Shown: positions 15,714 to 24,147, numbered from the stretch's first letter. The stretch: 64,000 bases of DNA from JAZLFH01 sp045615705 (GCA_045615705.1 JAZLFH010000017.1:10808-74807), one strand, 5' to 3'. Notes: a model not told the origin generated them from the letters alone. Made by a program: numbers and translations.

Positions 15714-15741
15714 TTTATACATATTATATTTTTTCTATCAA
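15714..15741 (-). promoter_or_regulatory. Candidate htrA promoter
   Basis: TTGATA, a 16-nt spacer and TATAAA on the minus strand, overlapping the last codons of ispF. A start 6-7 nt after the -10 box would fall at the base of the hairpin's 5' arm. Confidence 0.45.
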
Positions 15742-16200
15742 AGCAACTGCTCGGGTTTCAATGCCTTCTTCTTTGCCGATAAACCCCAATTTCTCATTTG
15801 TTTTTGCCTTGATGCTTACAAATTCTTTGTCAATAGACAAAACCGAAGCAATTTTTTCTTGCATCAGAGGGATAAACGGTGCCATTTTAGGCTTCTGTGC
15901 AATTATTATGCTATCTATATTCACTATCCGGTATCCTTTTTCTTTTAAAAGTTCATTAGCATCTTCTAAAAGGCTGACACTTGAAATATCTTTGTATTTA
16001 TCACTTGTATCCGGATAATGGCTTCCGATATCACCAAGTGCCGATGCACCAAACAGTGCATCAATTATGGCATGAATTAAAGCATCGGCATCGGAATGTC
16101 CTAAAAGTCCCTTGTCGTGCGGAATTTCTATTCCGCCCAAGATTAGTTTTCTTCCCTCTGCAAGTGCGTGAGTATCACAGCCTATTCCAACTCTTATCAC
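15724..16200 (-). CDS. ispF: 2-C-methyl-D-erythritol 2,4-cyclodiphosphate synthase
   Basis: IspF catalyses the cyclising fifth step of the MEP isoprenoid pathway and forms a trimer with active sites at subunit interfaces. The 158-residue protein is full length. The metal ligands Asp9 and His11 (GCDTHAL) and the GLLGHSDADALIHAIIDALFGA motif with a further His are intact, as is the C-terminal KATTNE-like stretch (here KAKTNEKLGFIG). Its ATG overlaps the end of ispD by 4 nt. The order carD-ispD-ispF is common in Clostridia. Confidence 0.96.
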   Translation of the reverse strand: MIRVGIGCDTHALAEGRKLILGGIEIPHDKGLLGHSDADALIHAIIDALFGASALGDIGSHYPDTSDKYKDISSVSLLEDANELLKEKGYRIVNIDSIIIAQKPKMAPFIPLMQEKIASVLSIDKEFVSIKAKTNEKLGFIGKEEGIETRAVALIEKI

Positions 16201-16868
16201 GCATTTTCACGCCCCTTTATTATTGCTTTAACCATTTCTATATCATCTTTTGTTGTAAGTTTTATATTTGTGCTGCTGCACTCAACAACCTTGATTGTTA
16301 TGCCGTTCTTCTCGCACAAGGCACAATCGTCCGACATACTCTCGCAATCCTTATAGGCTTCTAAAAGTATATCTTTTCTGAAAATCTGCGGAGTTCTTAT
16401 TCTTAAAACATTTTCTCTGTCTATTGTTCTTTTGATAAACATATCATTATCAATTTCTTTTAATGTTTCTGTTTCTCTGACCCCGACTGCCGCCGCTCCA
16501 TATCTTTTTGCTTCGTCTATCGCTTTTTTAATTGTTTCTTTGTCTATAAGAGGTCTTGCTCCATCGTGTACCGCTATAAAATTCGCATCTTTTGATACAT
16601 TTTCAAGTGCTTTTTTAACACTTTCGGTACGATTTTTTCCACCTTTTAGAACAGCACGAACTTTATTAAAGCCGTGCTGTTTTATTATTTTATTATATTC
16701 TTCTATATTCTTTTCATTAGCCGTTACAATAATTTCAAACACTTCGTCTGTTTCTTCAAACGGTTCAATACTTCTTTCAAGCGTTGTTTTCCCGAAAAAA
16801 TCAATGAGCATCTTATCAATACCCATTCTGCTCGAATTACCTGCCGCTGTAACTATAACCGAAACCAT
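16197..16868 (-). CDS. ispD: 2-C-methyl-D-erythritol 4-phosphate cytidylyltransferase
   Basis: IspD couples CTP to methylerythritol phosphate, the third MEP-pathway step. The 223-residue protein has the CTP-binding start VTAAGNSSRMG, KALENVSKDANFIAVHDGARPLI-type residues (here FIAVHDGARP), and TLKEIDND followed by REN for substrate binding. The ATG at 16868 is chosen because GGAGG lies 9 nt upstream and it begins 1 nt after the carD stop. The reading frame extends further upstream inside carD but without an SD. It overlaps ispF by 4 nt. Confidence 0.95.
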   Translation of the reverse strand: MVSVIVTAAGNSSRMGIDKMLIDFFGKTTLERSIEPFEETDEVFEIIVTANEKNIEEYNKIIKQHGFNKVRAVLKGGKNRTESVKKALENVSKDANFIAVHDGARPLIDKETIKKAIDEAKRYGAAAVGVRETETLKEIDNDMFIKRTIDRENVLRIRTPQIFRKDILLEAYKDCESMSDDCALCEKNGITIKVVECSSTNIKLTTKDDIEMVKAIIKGRENA

Positions 16869-16869
16869 T

Positions 16870-17364
16870 TCAGCCAACCTCCGCCTGTGAAACGACAATA
16901 TCTTTGAGTTTCTGCTCAATATCGCTGTTTTTAAGACCTGTTGCAAGAACTATTTCACTTATAATGATTTGTTTTGCACTTGTGAGCATTTTTCTCTCGC
17001 CTGTTGAAAGTCCTCTTTGTAAATCACGAAACATAAGTGCTTTTACAACAGATGCAACCTCCAATATGTCCCCGCTTTTGATTTTTACCATATTCTCGCG
17101 GTAACGCTTGTTCCAGTTTGCATTTTCCTCTACTTCCATGCATTCAAAAGATTTGATAAGTTCCTCCGCCTCTTCTTTGCCGATTACATCACGAACTCCA
17201 ACCTCAGATACCGAATCCATCGGAATCATAATCTTCATATCACCAAATGGCGAACGCATGACATAATATTTTTTTACTACACCGAGAATTTCCTGCTCCT
17301 CAATGGCATCTATTATTCCCGCTCCGTGCATTGGAAAAGCCACTTTGTCGCCAATTTTATACAT
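16870..17364 (-). CDS. CarD/CdnL-family RNA polymerase-binding regulator
   Basis: The 164-residue protein has the N-terminal Tudor-like RNAP-interacting domain (MYKIGDKVAFPMHGAGII; about 1-60, ending near VMRSPFGDMKIMIP) and a C-terminal helical DNA-binding domain. CarD-type proteins bind the RNAP beta subunit and stabilise open promoter complexes, often at rRNA promoters. The start at 17364 has GGAGG 7 nt upstream; the frame stays open upstream but lacks an SD there. A consensus TTGACA-17-TAGTAT promoter precedes it. It heads the carD-ispD-ispF operon. Confidence 0.92.
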   Translation of the reverse strand: MYKIGDKVAFPMHGAGIIDAIEEQEILGVVKKYYVMRSPFGDMKIMIPMDSVSEVGVRDVIGKEEAEELIKSFECMEVEENANWNKRYRENMVKIKSGDILEVASVVKALMFRDLQRGLSTGERKMLTSAKQIIISEIVLATGLKNSDIEQKLKDIVVSQAEVG

Positions 17365-17398
17365 ACAATTACCTCCGCAAAAACCTGTTGCCATCTTT

Positions 17399-17427
17399 AT
17401 ACTACCACTTTTTGCTTGAATTGTCAA
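17399..17427 (-). promoter_or_regulatory. SigA promoter of carD-ispD-ispF
   Basis: TTGACA, a 17-nt spacer and TAGTAT on the minus strand, about 35 nt upstream of the carD ATG. Confidence 0.75.
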
Positions 17428-17505
17428 ATAAAAAATAATTACTATAACATATTTTTCTGTAACATACAAGGATTTTTTTGCAATTTGTCAAAAAAATGAA
17501 AAAAA

Positions 17506-17537
17506 GGATGTAAAAAAACAATTTTACATCCTCTTTT
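17506..17537 (-). terminator. Terminator of the amino-acid ABC operon
   Basis: GGATGTAAAA/TTTTACATCC is a perfect 10-bp stem with a 6-nt loop, flanked by A- and T-runs. It has the same stem sequence as the hairpins at 12721 and 56086. Confidence 0.85.
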
Positions 17538-17545
17538 TAAAACCC

Positions 17546-18277
17546 TTATAAAACCTTATTAAGGAAATCAATAGTTCGTGAATTTTTTGGAGCAGTGAAA
17601 ACTTCCTCGGGATTTCCCTCTTCGACAATAACGCCGCCGTCAATAAATATGACCCTGTCGGAAACTTCTCTTGCAAATCCCATTTCATGCGTTACGACAA
17701 TCATTGTCATGCCTTCGTTTGCAAGTTTTTTCATAACCTGCAAAACCTCACCTACCATTTCGGGGTCAAGTGCCGAAGTAGGCTCATCAAAAAGCATAAT
17801 GTCGGGTTTCATTGCCAAAGCTCTTGCAATCGCAACTCTCTGTTGCTGACCTCCGGACAAACTCGGCGGATATTCATCAAGTTTATCTTCAAGCCCTACT
17901 CTTTGCAAAAGATTTATTGCCATTTCCTCCGCTTCCAATTTTGTCATTAACTTAGTGTCAACGGGAGCCATCATAACATTCTGTTTGACGGTCAAATGCG
18001 GGAACAGATTAAACTGCTGAAAAACCATTCCGATATTTCTTCTGACTTTGTCAATATTAATCTTTTTGTTGGTAACTTCGACACCGTCAACAACAATCGT
18101 TCCCTCGGTTGGTTCTTCAAGTTTGTTGATGCAACGAAGCATTGTGGATTTGCCGGAACCTGACGGTCCTATTACGCAAACAACTTCGCCCTCGTAAACA
18201 TCTAAATCTATGCCCGATAAAACTTCACGATGAAAACTCTTTTTTAAACCTTTAATTTCTACTTTTTTTTCTTTCAC
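17546..18277 (-). CDS. Polar amino-acid ABC transporter, ATP-binding subunit
   Basis: This 243-residue ATPase is of the GlnQ/HisP type and powers uptake of a polar amino acid. Walker [10 protein letters not shown], signature LSGGQQQR, Walker [13 protein letters not shown] and the switch His in VVTHEMGFA are all intact. The likely start is GTG at 18277, which lies inside the permease gene (26-nt overlap). GGAG is about 13 nt upstream, a long spacing. It forms an operon with the permease and the lipoprotein. The ligand (Gln, Cys, His, Arg or another) cannot be told from sequence. Confidence 0.93.
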   Translation of the reverse strand: MKEKKVEIKGLKKSFHREVLSGIDLDVYEGEVVCVIGPSGSGKSTMLRCINKLEEPTEGTIVVDGVEVTNKKINIDKVRRNIGMVFQQFNLFPHLTVKQNVMMAPVDTKLMTKLEAEEMAINLLQRVGLEDKLDEYPPSLSGGQQQRVAIARALAMKPDIMLFDEPTSALDPEMVGEVLQVMKKLANEGMTMIVVTHEMGFAREVSDRVIFIDGGVIVEEGNPEEVFTAPKNSRTIDFLNKVL

Positions 18278-18938
18278 AGTTGACTTTCTTCTCCAAATAA
18301 TTTGATACTAACATCAGAATAGATATTACAACCAAGTAATAACACGCAACCATTATGTAAGTCGCAAAGAAAAGATATGACTTACCCACATAAATCTTTG
18401 CTCTGTTAACCAAATCCGCAAGTCCGATGACCGAAAGAATTGATGTATCCTTTATTGTGATAATAAACTGATTCACCAAAGACGGAATGACAATTTTAAA
18501 TGCCTGAGGTAAAACAACCTTTATCATTGTGCGTGTTTTTGTAAGTCCAAGGCTTCTTGCAGCTTCGGACTGTCCTTTTGGGACTGCTTGAATACCGCTT
18601 CTGAAAATTTCGGCAAGATACGCTCCCGCATTTATAGAAAGCGTTATAAGTCCTGCCGTAAACGGATTAATTCTAAATTCGGGTGCAAATATCTGTATAA
18701 CCTGAGGAATTCCGAAATATACTATAAACGCCTGAACAATCATCGGCGTTCCTCGAATCGCCCAAATATACACACCTGCAATTGCGTTAAGTATCTTACT
18801 CTTTGAAATTTTCATCAAGCAAGTGAAAAGACCTATTACAAAACCTATCGCAAGTGAAATAACAGATATCGCTATTGTCAGGCGAACACCTTCTATTAAA
18901 AGCGGCGTTGCCTCTTTAAATGCTCTAAAAAAATCCAC
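18252..18938 (-). CDS. Polar amino-acid ABC transporter, permease subunit
   Basis: This is a 228-residue HisM/GlnP-type permease with about five membrane helices. The EAA loop that docks the ATPase is present ([24 protein letters not shown]), and [17 protein letters not shown] is typical of the family N-terminal half. It acts in the membrane, probably as a homodimer because only one permease gene is present. It lies between the substrate-binding lipoprotein gene (22 nt upstream) and the ATPase gene (26-nt overlap). Confidence 0.93.
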   Translation of the reverse strand: MDFFRAFKEATPLLIEGVRLTIAISVISLAIGFVIGLFTCLMKISKSKILNAIAGVYIWAIRGTPMIVQAFIVYFGIPQVIQIFAPEFRINPFTAGLITLSINAGAYLAEIFRSGIQAVPKGQSEAARSLGLTKTRTMIKVVLPQAFKIVIPSLVNQFIITIKDTSILSVIGLADLVNRAKIYVGKSYLFFATYIMVACYYLVVISILMLVSNYLEKKVNCERKKSRN

Positions 18939-18960
18939 GTTAATCTATCCTAATAATTTA

Positions 18961-19734
18961 TTAATAACCGTATTTTGCAAGAATCTGCGCATATTCACCG
19001 GAAGCCTTGATATTTGCAAGACCTTTGTTGAACATTTCAATAAGTTCGGGATTTGAACCCTTCTTAACCGCAAATCCGTAATATGCAGGCGCAATAACAT
19101 CGCCTACTGTTTTAAGTGCAAGGTTTTCAGATGTGATTGCCCAACCGATAACACTGCGGTCCTCAAAGCAAGCATCGTTTGCACCGTTTATAACTGCTGT
19201 GTACATTGTCGGGGAATCTTCATAAGAAACAGTAGTAAATCCTTTCTCGTCCTTTACGGATTCAGCATATTCTGTTCCCATTGTGCCGATTTTTGTTGCA
19301 ACGCTCTTGCCGTTTAATGCATCAACGGAATCAATATCACTTCCCGCAGCAACTACTAAAATCTGACCATCTTCAAAGTAACCTTCCGAGAAATCGAATG
19401 TTTCTTTTCTCTTCTCGTTTATTGTCATACCGGCAATCATACCATCTGCCTGGCCGGACTGAACTGCACCCATAGATGCGTCAAAACCTTCGTTTTTAAC
19501 TTCGTACTTGAAGTTTTGGTCTTTTGCGATTGCAGCAAGAATATCCATATCAACTCCGACATATTCTTTTGCTTCTTCATCATAATACTCAAACGGTGCA
19601 AATGAATTGTCCGAATAAATTATGTATGTTTTTTGATTTTCCGCTGCATCTTTTACCGTTCCGCTTTGAGTTGTGCAAGCTGCAAGGCTTACGCAAAGAG
19701 CAAGAACAACTACTAAACTAAAAATTTTTTTCAT
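18961..19734 (-). CDS. Amino-acid ABC transporter substrate-binding lipoprotein
   Basis: This 257-residue family-3 solute-binding protein has a lipoprotein signal peptide (lipobox LAAC, Cys20), so it is anchored outside the membrane after Lgt processing; lgt is in this window. The fold shows FAPFEYYDEEAKEYVGVDMDI, DGMIAGMTINEKRKETFDFS and GTMGTEYAE, all typical of polar amino-acid binding proteins. It is the first gene of the uptake operon, with GGAGG 13 nt upstream and promoter TTGCAA-17-TAAAAT. The ligand is unassigned. Confidence 0.93.
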   Translation of the reverse strand: MKKIFSLVVVLALCVSLAACTTQSGTVKDAAENQKTYIIYSDNSFAPFEYYDEEAKEYVGVDMDILAAIAKDQNFKYEVKNEGFDASMGAVQSGQADGMIAGMTINEKRKETFDFSEGYFEDGQILVVAAGSDIDSVDALNGKSVATKIGTMGTEYAESVKDEKGFTTVSYEDSPTMYTAVINGANDACFEDRSVIGWAITSENLALKTVGDVIAPAYYGFAVKKGSNPELIEMFNKGLANIKASGEYAQILAKYGY

Positions 19735-19766
19735 ATTTACTGATACCTCCCATAAATAATATATTA

Positions 19767-19795
19767 ATTTTACAACAAGTTTATATAAATTGCAA
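19767..19795 (-). promoter_or_regulatory. SigA promoter of the amino-acid ABC operon
   Basis: TTGCAA, a 17-nt spacer and TAAAAT on the minus strand. It is divergent from the acyl-CoA synthetase promoter 30 nt away. Confidence 0.6.
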
Positions 19796-19825
19796 GAGTT
19801 TTTTGTCGCCGTTTCATCAAATATG

Positions 19826-19855
19826 TTGACACAGGTAGTCTTTTAGTGCTATTAT
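19826..19855 (+). promoter_or_regulatory. SigA promoter of the acyl-CoA synthetase gene
   Basis: TTGACA, an 18-nt spacer and TATTAT, about 30 nt upstream of the ATG at 19887. Confidence 0.65.
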
Positions 19856-19886
19856 AATTGAAAAGTTTATTTTTGGAGGTGTACAA

Positions 19887-21548
19887 ATGGACTTTCTTAA
19901 TATGACACTCGGCGACCTTTTGGACGATTGTGCAATTAAGCATCCGGATACCGAAGCAATAGTCTATCCAAAGACCGGTCTGAGACTTACATACAAAGAA
20001 TTTAACGAAGTTTGTCGCCGCACCGCCAAAGGCTTTCTCAAAATGGGTATTAAAAAGGGTGACCATATTGCTATATGGGCTACCAACTACCCCGAGTGGC
20101 TTATAACAATGTTTGCCTCGGCAAAAATCGGTGCAACACTTGTTACGGTTAATACCAATTATAAAATTTTTGAACTTGAATATTTGATGAAACAGTCCGA
20201 CTCCTCCACTCTGATTTTAATGGAAGGCGTCAAAAGTTCAAATTATATGGATATATTGTATGACCTTTGTCCTGAACTTTACGATTCAAAAAAAGGTGAA
20301 CTATCTTCTAAAAAACTTCCATTTTTAAAGAGAGTAATTTATCTTGACGAAAAAGAATATCCCGGAGTTTATAACTGGAAGGAAATCGAACTTTTTGGTA
20401 AAGATGTTTCGGATGAAGAACTTGACAAAATACAAAAAAGCATTGATGTTCACGATGTTGTAAATATGCAGTATACTTCGGGAACAACAGGTTTTCCCAA
20501 AGGTGTTATGCTTACACATTACAATATAGTAAACAACGGACTTAATATCGGTAACGGACTTCAATTCACGGAAAAGGACAGACTGTTGGTTTGTGTTCCG
20601 CTTTTTCATTGTTTCGGAGCGGTTTTGGCAACTATTGCAAGCGTAACACACTGTACAACCATTGTATTGATTGATGTTTACTCGCCGACTCGTGTTATGC
20701 AGGCGATTCAAGATGAGAATTGCACTGCTCTGCACGGTGTCCCTACAATGTTTATATTTATGCTTGACCATCCGGATTTTCATAAGTATAAAATGCCTTA
20801 CCTTCATAAAGGAATTATGGCAGGTTCGCCTTGCCCGATAGAAAGAATGCGTCAAGCAATCGACCTTATGGGAATGAAAGATATTGTCATTGTTTACGGT
20901 CAAACAGAGGCTTCCCCGGGTTGCACAATGACAACTATTGACGACACAATAGAAAGAAAGGTCAATACTGTCGGTAAAGTTTTTCCCGGTACCGAGGCAA
21001 AAATCGTTGACCCGGAAACAGGTGAAACTCTCGGTCCGAATCAAACCGGAGAATTTTGTTCGAGAGGCTACCATATTATGAAAGGGTATTACAAAATGCC
21101 CGAAGCAACTGCTTTGGCAATAGATAAAGACGGGTGGCTTCATACAGGTGATTTGGCAACTGTTGATGAAGACGGATATTACAAAATAACAGGTCGTTTA
21201 AAAGATATGATTATCCGTGGCGGAGAGAATATCTATCCTCGGGAAATCGAAGAACTTTTGTATACTAACCCGTCTGTCCAAGATGTTCAGATTGTCGGTG
21301 TGCCGAGTTTGAAGCACGGCGAAGAGGTTGCGGCGTTTGTCATACCTAATCCGGGAGAGACTTTGACGGAAGAAGATGTAAAAGAATTTGTAAGCGAACG
21401 CATGGCAAGGCACAAAGTACCGAGTTATGTAGCAATCGTAGATTCTTTCCCGATGACTGCAAGCGGTAAAATTCAAAAATTCAAATTAAAAGACATGGCA
21501 ATTGAGATGTTTAATCTGTCCGATGCCGCCAACATAGAAACAGCATAA
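19887..21548 (+). CDS. Acyl-CoA synthetase (AMP-forming, ANL superfamily)
   Basis: This 553-residue cytoplasmic ligase activates a carboxylic acid as acyl-AMP and then acyl-CoA. Motifs are the P-loop YTSGTTGFPKGVMLTH, the A5 motif VIVYGQTEASPG, the hinge WLHTGDLATVDEDGYY followed by GRLKDMIIRGGENIYPREIE, and the catalytic Lys in TASGKIQKFK. It resembles medium- or long-chain fatty-acid ligases more than acetyl-CoA synthetase. No beta-oxidation genes adjoin it, so the physiological substrate is open. GGAGG lies 9 nt upstream of the ATG. It is monocistronic, with a strong terminator. Confidence 0.9.
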   Translation: MDFLNMTLGDLLDDCAIKHPDTEAIVYPKTGLRLTYKEFNEVCRRTAKGFLKMGIKKGDHIAIWATNYPEWLITMFASAKIGATLVTVNTNYKIFELEYLMKQSDSSTLILMEGVKSSNYMDILYDLCPELYDSKKGELSSKKLPFLKRVIYLDEKEYPGVYNWKEIELFGKDVSDEELDKIQKSIDVHDVVNMQYTSGTTGFPKGVMLTHYNIVNNGLNIGNGLQFTEKDRLLVCVPLFHCFGAVLATIASVTHCTTIVLIDVYSPTRVMQAIQDENCTALHGVPTMFIFMLDHPDFHKYKMPYLHKGIMAGSPCPIERMRQAIDLMGMKDIVIVYGQTEASPGCTMTTIDDTIERKVNTVGKVFPGTEAKIVDPETGETLGPNQTGEFCSRGYHIMKGYYKMPEATALAIDKDGWLHTGDLATVDEDGYYKITGRLKDMIIRGGENIYPREIEELLYTNPSVQDVQIVGVPSLKHGEEVAAFVIPNPGETLTEEDVKEFVSERMARHKVPSYVAIVDSFPMTASGKIQKFKLKDMAIEMFNLSDAANIETA

Positions 21549-21578
21549 AAAAGCACCCGATGGGTGCTTTTTTATGCT
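21542..21578. terminator. Bidirectional intrinsic terminator
   Basis: This is a perfect 17-bp inverted repeat (AGCATAAAAAAGCACCC and its complement) with a GAT loop, A-runs and T-runs on either side. It sits between the convergent acyl-CoA synthetase and coaW genes and serves both. Confidence 0.95.
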
Positions 21579-21596
21579 GTTTTTTAATATAATTGT

Positions 21597-22406
21597 TTAT
21601 GATTTCATTACTGCTCCGATTGCTCCCGCAAAAGCAGCATTTTTCGGAATGATAAATTTGTTATCACAGAGTTTTTTGATAGAGTTTAGTATCTCATCAA
21701 ACCTTATATAGTTAGTAAGAGAACCCAGTACAACAATGTTTTTGGTATTTTTCTGTCGTGCGGTAAAAACAGCCGACATGGAAACCGATTGAATTACCAA
21801 ATTAAAAATTCCGAGTGCCATATCTTCTTTACTTGCATCTTCTTTAAGCCCGCCAAAGAACGAAACCGATGTATCGGGCCATAAATTTGAAACCGTGCCG
21901 TCTATAACATCCTTTATTAAAAGGTCAACATTTTCAATTCTGCCTTTTTGAGAAAGCATGCTGATTTGAGAAAAACTCTGTGCATCTAATAAAGCTTTTC
22001 CAAGTCCCATTACGGTTCCTCCACCCAAAGAAAGCCCTCCGAGATGTAAAAACTTATCGTCTTTTGCGTAAATATAAGCCGTTCCCGTCCCAAGGCTTAA
22101 CACTATTGCCTCGGATAGGTTTGACAAATATAATGCACCTCTGCCCACTGCTTCAAATTCACTAACCTTTACGGTTTCTGTATCGAGCAAATTTCCGTTT
22201 ATATTTAGCGAATTAATACCCGTGAGAAAAACTTTTTTAAGTTTTTCTTTTTTTATTGAATTCTTCACAAGCATACTTTCTATATGTTGCTCTAACTTTT
22301 CTTTTGAATTAGTTGCATCTATACACAAAAAGTCAATGAAGTTGGCATCTTCTTTAAGTACGAGTTTTGTTGACGACGAGCCCATATCAACACCGACAAA
22401 ACACAC
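21597..22406 (-). CDS. coaW: Type II pantothenate kinase
   Basis: CoaW phosphorylates pantothenate, the first committed step of coenzyme A synthesis. The 269-residue protein has the ASKHA-type nucleotide-binding start GVDMGSSSTKLVL and the central EFEAVGRGALYLS and SLGTGTAYI stretches. LGGLSLGGGTVMGLGKALL corresponds to the phosphate and substrate loop of the Staphylococcus/eukaryote-type kinases. BadF-type ATPases are relatives but differ in this loop. The GTG start shares one base with the stop of the ECF gene (TAGTG), so the two are coupled. That supports pantothenate as the ECF substrate. Confidence 0.82.
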   Translation of the reverse strand: MCFVGVDMGSSSTKLVLKEDANFIDFLCIDATNSKEKLEQHIESMLVKNSIKKEKLKKVFLTGINSLNINGNLLDTETVKVSEFEAVGRGALYLSNLSEAIVLSLGTGTAYIYAKDDKFLHLGGLSLGGGTVMGLGKALLDAQSFSQISMLSQKGRIENVDLLIKDVIDGTVSNLWPDTSVSFFGGLKEDASKEDMALGIFNLVIQSVSMSAVFTARQKNTKNIVVLGSLTNYIRFDEILNSIKKLCDNKFIIPKNAAFAGAIGAVMKS

Positions 22407-22975
22407 TACACCCTCGCCGCCTTTTTAACTGTTTTATAAAGAATAGGAACTAAAACTATTGCTCCTATAAGTTCGATTACTCCGTTTATTCCTATAAGTG
22501 TTGTAATTATTGTTTTAAAAAGGTCATAAACCGCCTTGTAGCTTTCAAACATTCCTCCGAATATGTAGTAAGAGCCAAGTACCAAAACGGTATTTGAAAG
22601 TGTGCCTATGCACGCAGTAATTCCCGCTTTTAACACATCACTTATGCTTGTCCTCGAAAGAGCCTTAAAAATTGCTCCTGCAATTATTCCGACCAGTATT
22701 CGGGGAAGAACAGAAATAAGAGGATTTGTAAAGGCTATCCAAAGAGGATTTGTAAAGGCTCGAATCATGCATGTTACTCCCCACACCAAACCCAATACTC
22801 CTCCGTTTTTAACTCCCAGAATAGTTGCACCCAAAATTACAACTATATGAATTGTTGTAATCTCAATTAAGCCGTAGTTAATATAACCGAAATACGGTAC
22901 AACAGTAAACACAACAATAACTGCGGAAAGTATTGCAAGCAGTACAAGCCTTGCAGTGTTAGTGTTTTTTGTCAT
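22406..22975 (-). CDS. ECF transporter S component, probably for pantothenate
   Basis: This is a 189-residue integral membrane protein with five or six helices and the general look of an ECF vitamin-uptake S component. It needs shared EcfA/A'/T subunits, which are not in the window. It ends coupled to coaW (1-nt overlap), which by context points to pantothenate (PanT-like). This is inference, not a sequence signature. The start (22975) has GGAGGG 7 nt upstream. An 18-bp direct repeat (22719-22736 and 22743-22760) encodes AFTNPL twice, in frame. It follows the riboswitch-controlled antiporter by 24 nt. Confidence 0.75.
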   Translation of the reverse strand: MTKNTNTARLVLLAILSAVIVVFTVVPYFGYINYGLIEITTIHIVVILGATILGVKNGGVLGLVWGVTCMIRAFTNPLWIAFTNPLISVLPRILVGIIAGAIFKALSRTSISDVLKAGITACIGTLSNTVLVLGSYYIFGGMFESYKAVYDLFKTIITTLIGINGVIELIGAIVLVPILYKTVKKAARV

Positions 22976-22999
22976 TTGAAAACCCTCCATATTTTTAAT

Positions 23000-23977
23000 T
23001 TATACCATAAAGAATTTAAGCATAACTGTTAAATATACCCCATACATCAAAAGCATCGTTACTCCTTGCCATCTCTTTAATTTTGAAGAAATAAGCATAG
23101 GAACTATCGCAATTAATGTTATCACAAGACAAGACGGTGTGTCAAGATAAATGCCTTGTTTTGATATTGGAAGCGGTTTTTTGTTAATAAGACCGCAGAG
23201 AGGCAAAATAAGGGTAGTATCTATGATATTTGCACCTATTATGTTTCCTACACCGAGTGAAGACTGTTTTTTTGTGATAGAAGTTATGGTTGTTACAAGT
23301 TCCGGGAGTGATGTTCCTATTGCAATTACCGTAACACCTATTATTGCCTCCGGAATTCCGAGTTTCAAAGCCAAAAATTGTCCCTTATCGACTAATATAT
23401 TAGCACCCCAAACAATTCCTACCGTTCCGAAAATAAACTTTATTACATTTGACCATATTTCTTTTTTATCCGGAGTTTCTCTCTCCGATTTGATTGCATT
23501 TTTCTTTGCCGATGCTACATTTTCATAGATAAAAATTGCAAAAATCAGTAATAAAATGATGCTTCCGATTAGCGGAAGAGAACCAGTTTCTAATATTTTA
23601 TCATAAGAGAAAAACGAAAACAAAAAAAGTGTTCCTATGGCACTCAGCATCAATATACCTTTTGCCGAATAATTCTTTCTCTCGATAACAAACGGAAGGC
23701 ATACCGCAGAAATAGCCATAATAATTCCCGTGTTTGCCGTAACCGAACCTATTGCATTGCCAAACGCCATATCCGGAAGTCCCTGAAACGCTGCCAAAAG
23801 CGATACAATGATTTCCGGAAGTGTTGTAGCAAGGCTTACAACTGTCGCCCCGACTATGACCTTTGGTATACCCGACACCTCCGCCATCCATGCCGAAGCA
23901 TCAACAAACCAATCTCCGCCTTTTACTATAAATACTATTCCTACCGCAAAAATAAGTATTGCCAAAAATATCTCCAT
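23000..23977 (-). CDS. CaCA-family cation antiporter (YrbG-like)
   Basis: This is a 325-residue, roughly ten-helix membrane exchanger with two homologous halves. Each half carries the ion-binding alpha-repeat: FGNAIGSVTANTG in the first and VGNIIGANIIDT in the second, with acidic TTLPEI and TSLPEL partners. The family exchanges Ca2+ or other divalent cations for Na+ or H+. The yybP-ykoY manganese riboswitch directly upstream suggests Mn2+ efflux. The start at 23977 is chosen because GGAGG lies 6-7 nt upstream; the ATG 12 nt earlier is part of that SD region. ECF and coaW genes follow closely and may be under the same riboswitch. Confidence 0.9.
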   Translation of the reverse strand: MEIFLAILIFAVGIVFIVKGGDWFVDASAWMAEVSGIPKVIVGATVVSLATTLPEIIVSLLAAFQGLPDMAFGNAIGSVTANTGIIMAISAVCLPFVIERKNYSAKGILMLSAIGTLFLFSFFSYDKILETGSLPLIGSIILLLIFAIFIYENVASAKKNAIKSERETPDKKEIWSNVIKFIFGTVGIVWGANILVDKGQFLALKLGIPEAIIGVTVIAIGTSLPELVTTITSITKKQSSLGVGNIIGANIIDTTLILPLCGLINKKPLPISKQGIYLDTPSCLVITLIAIVPMLISSKLKRWQGVTMLLMYGVYLTVMLKFFMV

Positions 23978-23998
23978 AACTTCCTCCATAATACAAAA

Positions 23999-24028
23999 GA
24001 CTCATGGGTAGTTAACTATCCATGAGTC
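23999..24028 (-). terminator. Riboswitch expression-platform terminator
   Basis: GACTCATGG/CCATGAGTC forms a 9-bp stem continued by the palindrome TAGTTAACTA, followed on the minus strand by TTTT. Its 5' arm overlaps the 3' end of the aptamer (GAGACTCATGG), so aptamer closure and terminator formation should compete. Confidence 0.8.
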
Positions 24029-24110
24029 TCATTTTTAATGATACACCATGCCGATACAGGCAGGTATGTTGGCATATCAACCACCTAAGTGGCAATTACT
24101 CCCCCACAAT
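24016..24110 (-). promoter_or_regulatory. yybP-ykoY riboswitch (manganese-sensing)
   Basis: The minus strand shows the family landmarks in order: GGGGGAGTA near the 5' end, a paired GCCAC...GTGG-type arm, CAACATAC in the central internal loop, and TGAGAC at the 3' side. Known members bind Mn2+ and turn on Mn-export genes by preventing termination. The overlap with a strong terminator hairpin fits an 'on' switch. The gene downstream is a CaCA cation antiporter. The assignment rests on these consensus blocks read by eye. Confidence 0.85.
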
Positions 24111-24118
24111 TTTCTATG

Positions 24119-24147
24119 ATTTTATCACAGAAATTATTACTTTGCAA
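24119..24147 (-). promoter_or_regulatory. Promoter of the riboswitch transcript
   Basis: TTGCAA, a 17-nt spacer and TAAAAT on the minus strand; the -35 overlaps the last pckG codons. A start about 7 nt later falls just before the aptamer. Confidence 0.55.

Noticed and set aside
20325..21143. 272-codon minus-strand frame inside the acyl-CoA synthetase gene
   Set aside because: Antisense to a clear ANL-family enzyme with all motifs; Cys/His-rich shadow composition.
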